From Ignavibacteriota bacterium (GTDB lineage: Bacteria; Bacteroidota; Ignavibacteria; Palsa-1295), in the NCBI GenBank assembly GCA_025357895.1, contig JANYLL010000239.1, positions 1-6,913 on the forward strand: DNA of 6,913 nt, read 5' to 3'. The number at the start of each line of letters is the position of its first letter. The stretch's first letter is position 1. Below the pieces are notes generated by a model. The model did not search any database and was not told where the DNA came from. It saw only the letters and a program-made list of their open reading frames with translations. The translations under genes were made by a program, and so were the position numbers. Below are positions 5,889 through 6,913 of the stretch, piece after piece.

Positions 5889-6913
5889 GTGAGCATCATT
5901 CCCATTCAATCAAAAGAAGCAGCCGGTTCGCGGACGAGCCGGACCTACCTGCGCAGTTTTTCCGAACTCTATGACCGCGTTGCAGGAACAGGGCTTGTAC
6001 CGCCACAGGCATTAGAGATCGAGCAATCCATCCTGGGCGCGATGATGATCGATAAGACGGCGGCGAACCGCGTCATGGAAGTGCTTGGAGATCGGACACT
6101 TGAAGACAGCCCCTTTTACCGTGAAGCACATACAGCTATTTATCGCGCAATTCTCGCACTTGATACGAAGAGCGAACCTATTGATCTATTAAGTGTCACA
6201 AGCCGCTTACGTCTCGATGGTTCACTCGAAGAAGCAGGCGGACCGACATATCTTGTTGAGTTGACATCGAAAGTTGTAACCACGGCAAATGTCGAAGCTC
6301 ATGCACGGCTTATCTTAGAAAAATATCTTGCGCGCGAACTCATCCGCACCTGCGAGGAAATGAAACTTCGCGCATTCTTGGGCGAGGATGATACTTTCGA
6401 ACTATTAGATCAGGCAGAATCAAGTCTGTTCCGTTTATCGGAAACCCGTCATCGCAAGAGCTTCCTGAAAATGGATAAACTTGCTCACGATACGATCGAT
6501 TATCTCGAACGCATTCACAATAATCATTCCGGAGTAACCGGAGTCCCATCAGGACTTGATGATCTCGATGAGCTCACCAGTGGTTGGCAGAAAACAGATC
6601 TTATTATTTTAGCAGCTCGTCCGTCGCAGGGTAAGACCGCTCTGGCACTTTCGATGGCGCGTTATGCTGCGCTGAATACTGTAAAGGAATTGCGTGTGCC
6701 TGTTGCCGTATTCTCCCTTGAAATGGGAGCGCAGCAGCTTGTGCTGAGATTGCTATGCAGCGAAGCGCAAGTCAGTATGCAAGATGCCCGTAAAGGCAGA
6801 TTATCTGCCGATGACTGGCGTAAGGTTTCGCATTCAATAGGCAAGCTGCATGAAGCGCCGATTTTTATTGACGATACTGCTGCGATCACGCCTCTTGAAC
6901 TTCGTGCAAAATG
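5889..6913 (+). CDS. dnaB: Replicative DNA helicase DnaB (3' partial)
   Basis: The first 341 codons of the ring helicase that unwinds DNA at the replication fork; the frame stays open to the window's edge. Residues 38-140 form the DnaB N-terminal domain (VPPQALEIEQSILGAMMIDK, later GGPTYLVELTSKVVTTANVE). A linker follows around 190-210. The RecA-like ATPase domain starts near 215 with TGVPSGLDDLDELTSGW, Walker A ARPSQGKT at 243-250, the FSLEMG strand with the conserved Glu278, and FIDDT at 326-330. The later Walker B, DNA-binding loops and arginine finger lie outside the window. Most DnaB proteins have Met where this one has Gln247 in Walker A. The start is GTG: the frame is closed by a TAA at 5853-5855, no ATG lies between, and the next ATG (codon 52) falls inside the N-terminal domain. 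No Shine-Dalgarno sequence is visible. Transcription is likely independent, from the promoter at 5830-5860. A phage helicase is a less likely alternative given the surrounding chromosomal genes. Confidence 0.95.
   Translation, partial: MSIIPIQSKEAAGSRTSRTYLRSFSELYDRVAGTGLVPPQALEIEQSILGAMMIDKTAANRVMEVLGDRTLEDSPFYREAHTAIYRAILALDTKSEPIDLLSVTSRLRLDGSLEEAGGPTYLVELTSKVVTTANVEAHARLILEKYLARELIRTCEEMKLRAFLGEDDTFELLDQAESSLFRLSETRHRKSFLKMDKLAHDTIDYLERIHNNHSGVTGVPSGLDDLDELTSGWQKTDLIILAARPSQGKTALALSMARYAALNTVKELRVPVAVFSLEMGAQQLVLRLLCSEAQVSMQDARKGRLSADDWRKVSHSIGKLHEAPIFIDDTAAITPLELRAK

Noticed and set aside
6340..6889. Minus-strand open frames at the right end
   Set aside because: They are antisense to dnaB, whose frame is open to the window edge and carries conserved helicase motifs.

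Overview
The window most likely comes from a bacterium of the Bacteroidota/Chlorobiota side of the FCB group; an Ignavibacteria- or Kapaibacteria-like lineage is a guess. Three things support this. Two proteins end in type IX secretion (T9SS) C-terminal sorting domains. A near-perfect Bacteroidota-type promoter (ATTG-N19-TAACTTTG) precedes dnaB. None of the four complete gene starts has a recognisable Shine-Dalgarno sequence, which is usual in that group. No rRNA or tRNA gene is visible, so the placement rests on these traits alone.

Layout from left to right. Positions 1-125 are the last 40 codons of a T9SS-sorted secreted protein. Positions 187-882 (+) encode a 231-residue lipoprotein of unknown function. 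Converging on it from the minus strand is the 5'-truncated remnant of a small winged-helix regulator (910-1131). Its reading frame runs directly into a perfect 13-bp terminator hairpin (1117-1147), which lies immediately after the stop codon of the next minus-strand gene. That gene (1148-2926, -) is a complete ABC half-transporter/exporter of 592 residues. A 425-bp divergent intergenic region (2927-3351) follows. It holds a structured element of about 145 bp, with 23-bp inverted-repeat arms built from AGTCAAA-like heptamers and internal palindromes; this is probably a dispersed, non-coding repeat. Positions 3352-5706 (+) encode a 784-residue secreted multidomain protein: signal peptide, kelch beta-propeller, Ig-like domain, Omp28-like thioredoxin-fold domain with a CGYC motif, and T9SS sorting domain. 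A strong intrinsic terminator follows at 5726-5757. The window ends inside the replicative helicase gene dnaB (5889-6913, +). Its upstream region carries a well-formed promoter, an exact 12-bp tandem repeat, and a facing pair of DnaA-box-like sequences.

The genes do not form one operon. The lipoprotein gene, the ABC transporter, the kelch/Omp28 protein and dnaB each appear to be separate transcription units, with terminators or divergent or convergent arrangement between them. The two T9SS cargo proteins would depend on a secretion apparatus encoded elsewhere. I found no CRISPR array, RNA gene, insertion sequence with transposase, or clearly new defence or metabolic system. The most notable items are the control region of dnaB, the kelch-Omp28-T9SS fusion, the inverted-repeat element, and the regulator remnant abutting the terminator.
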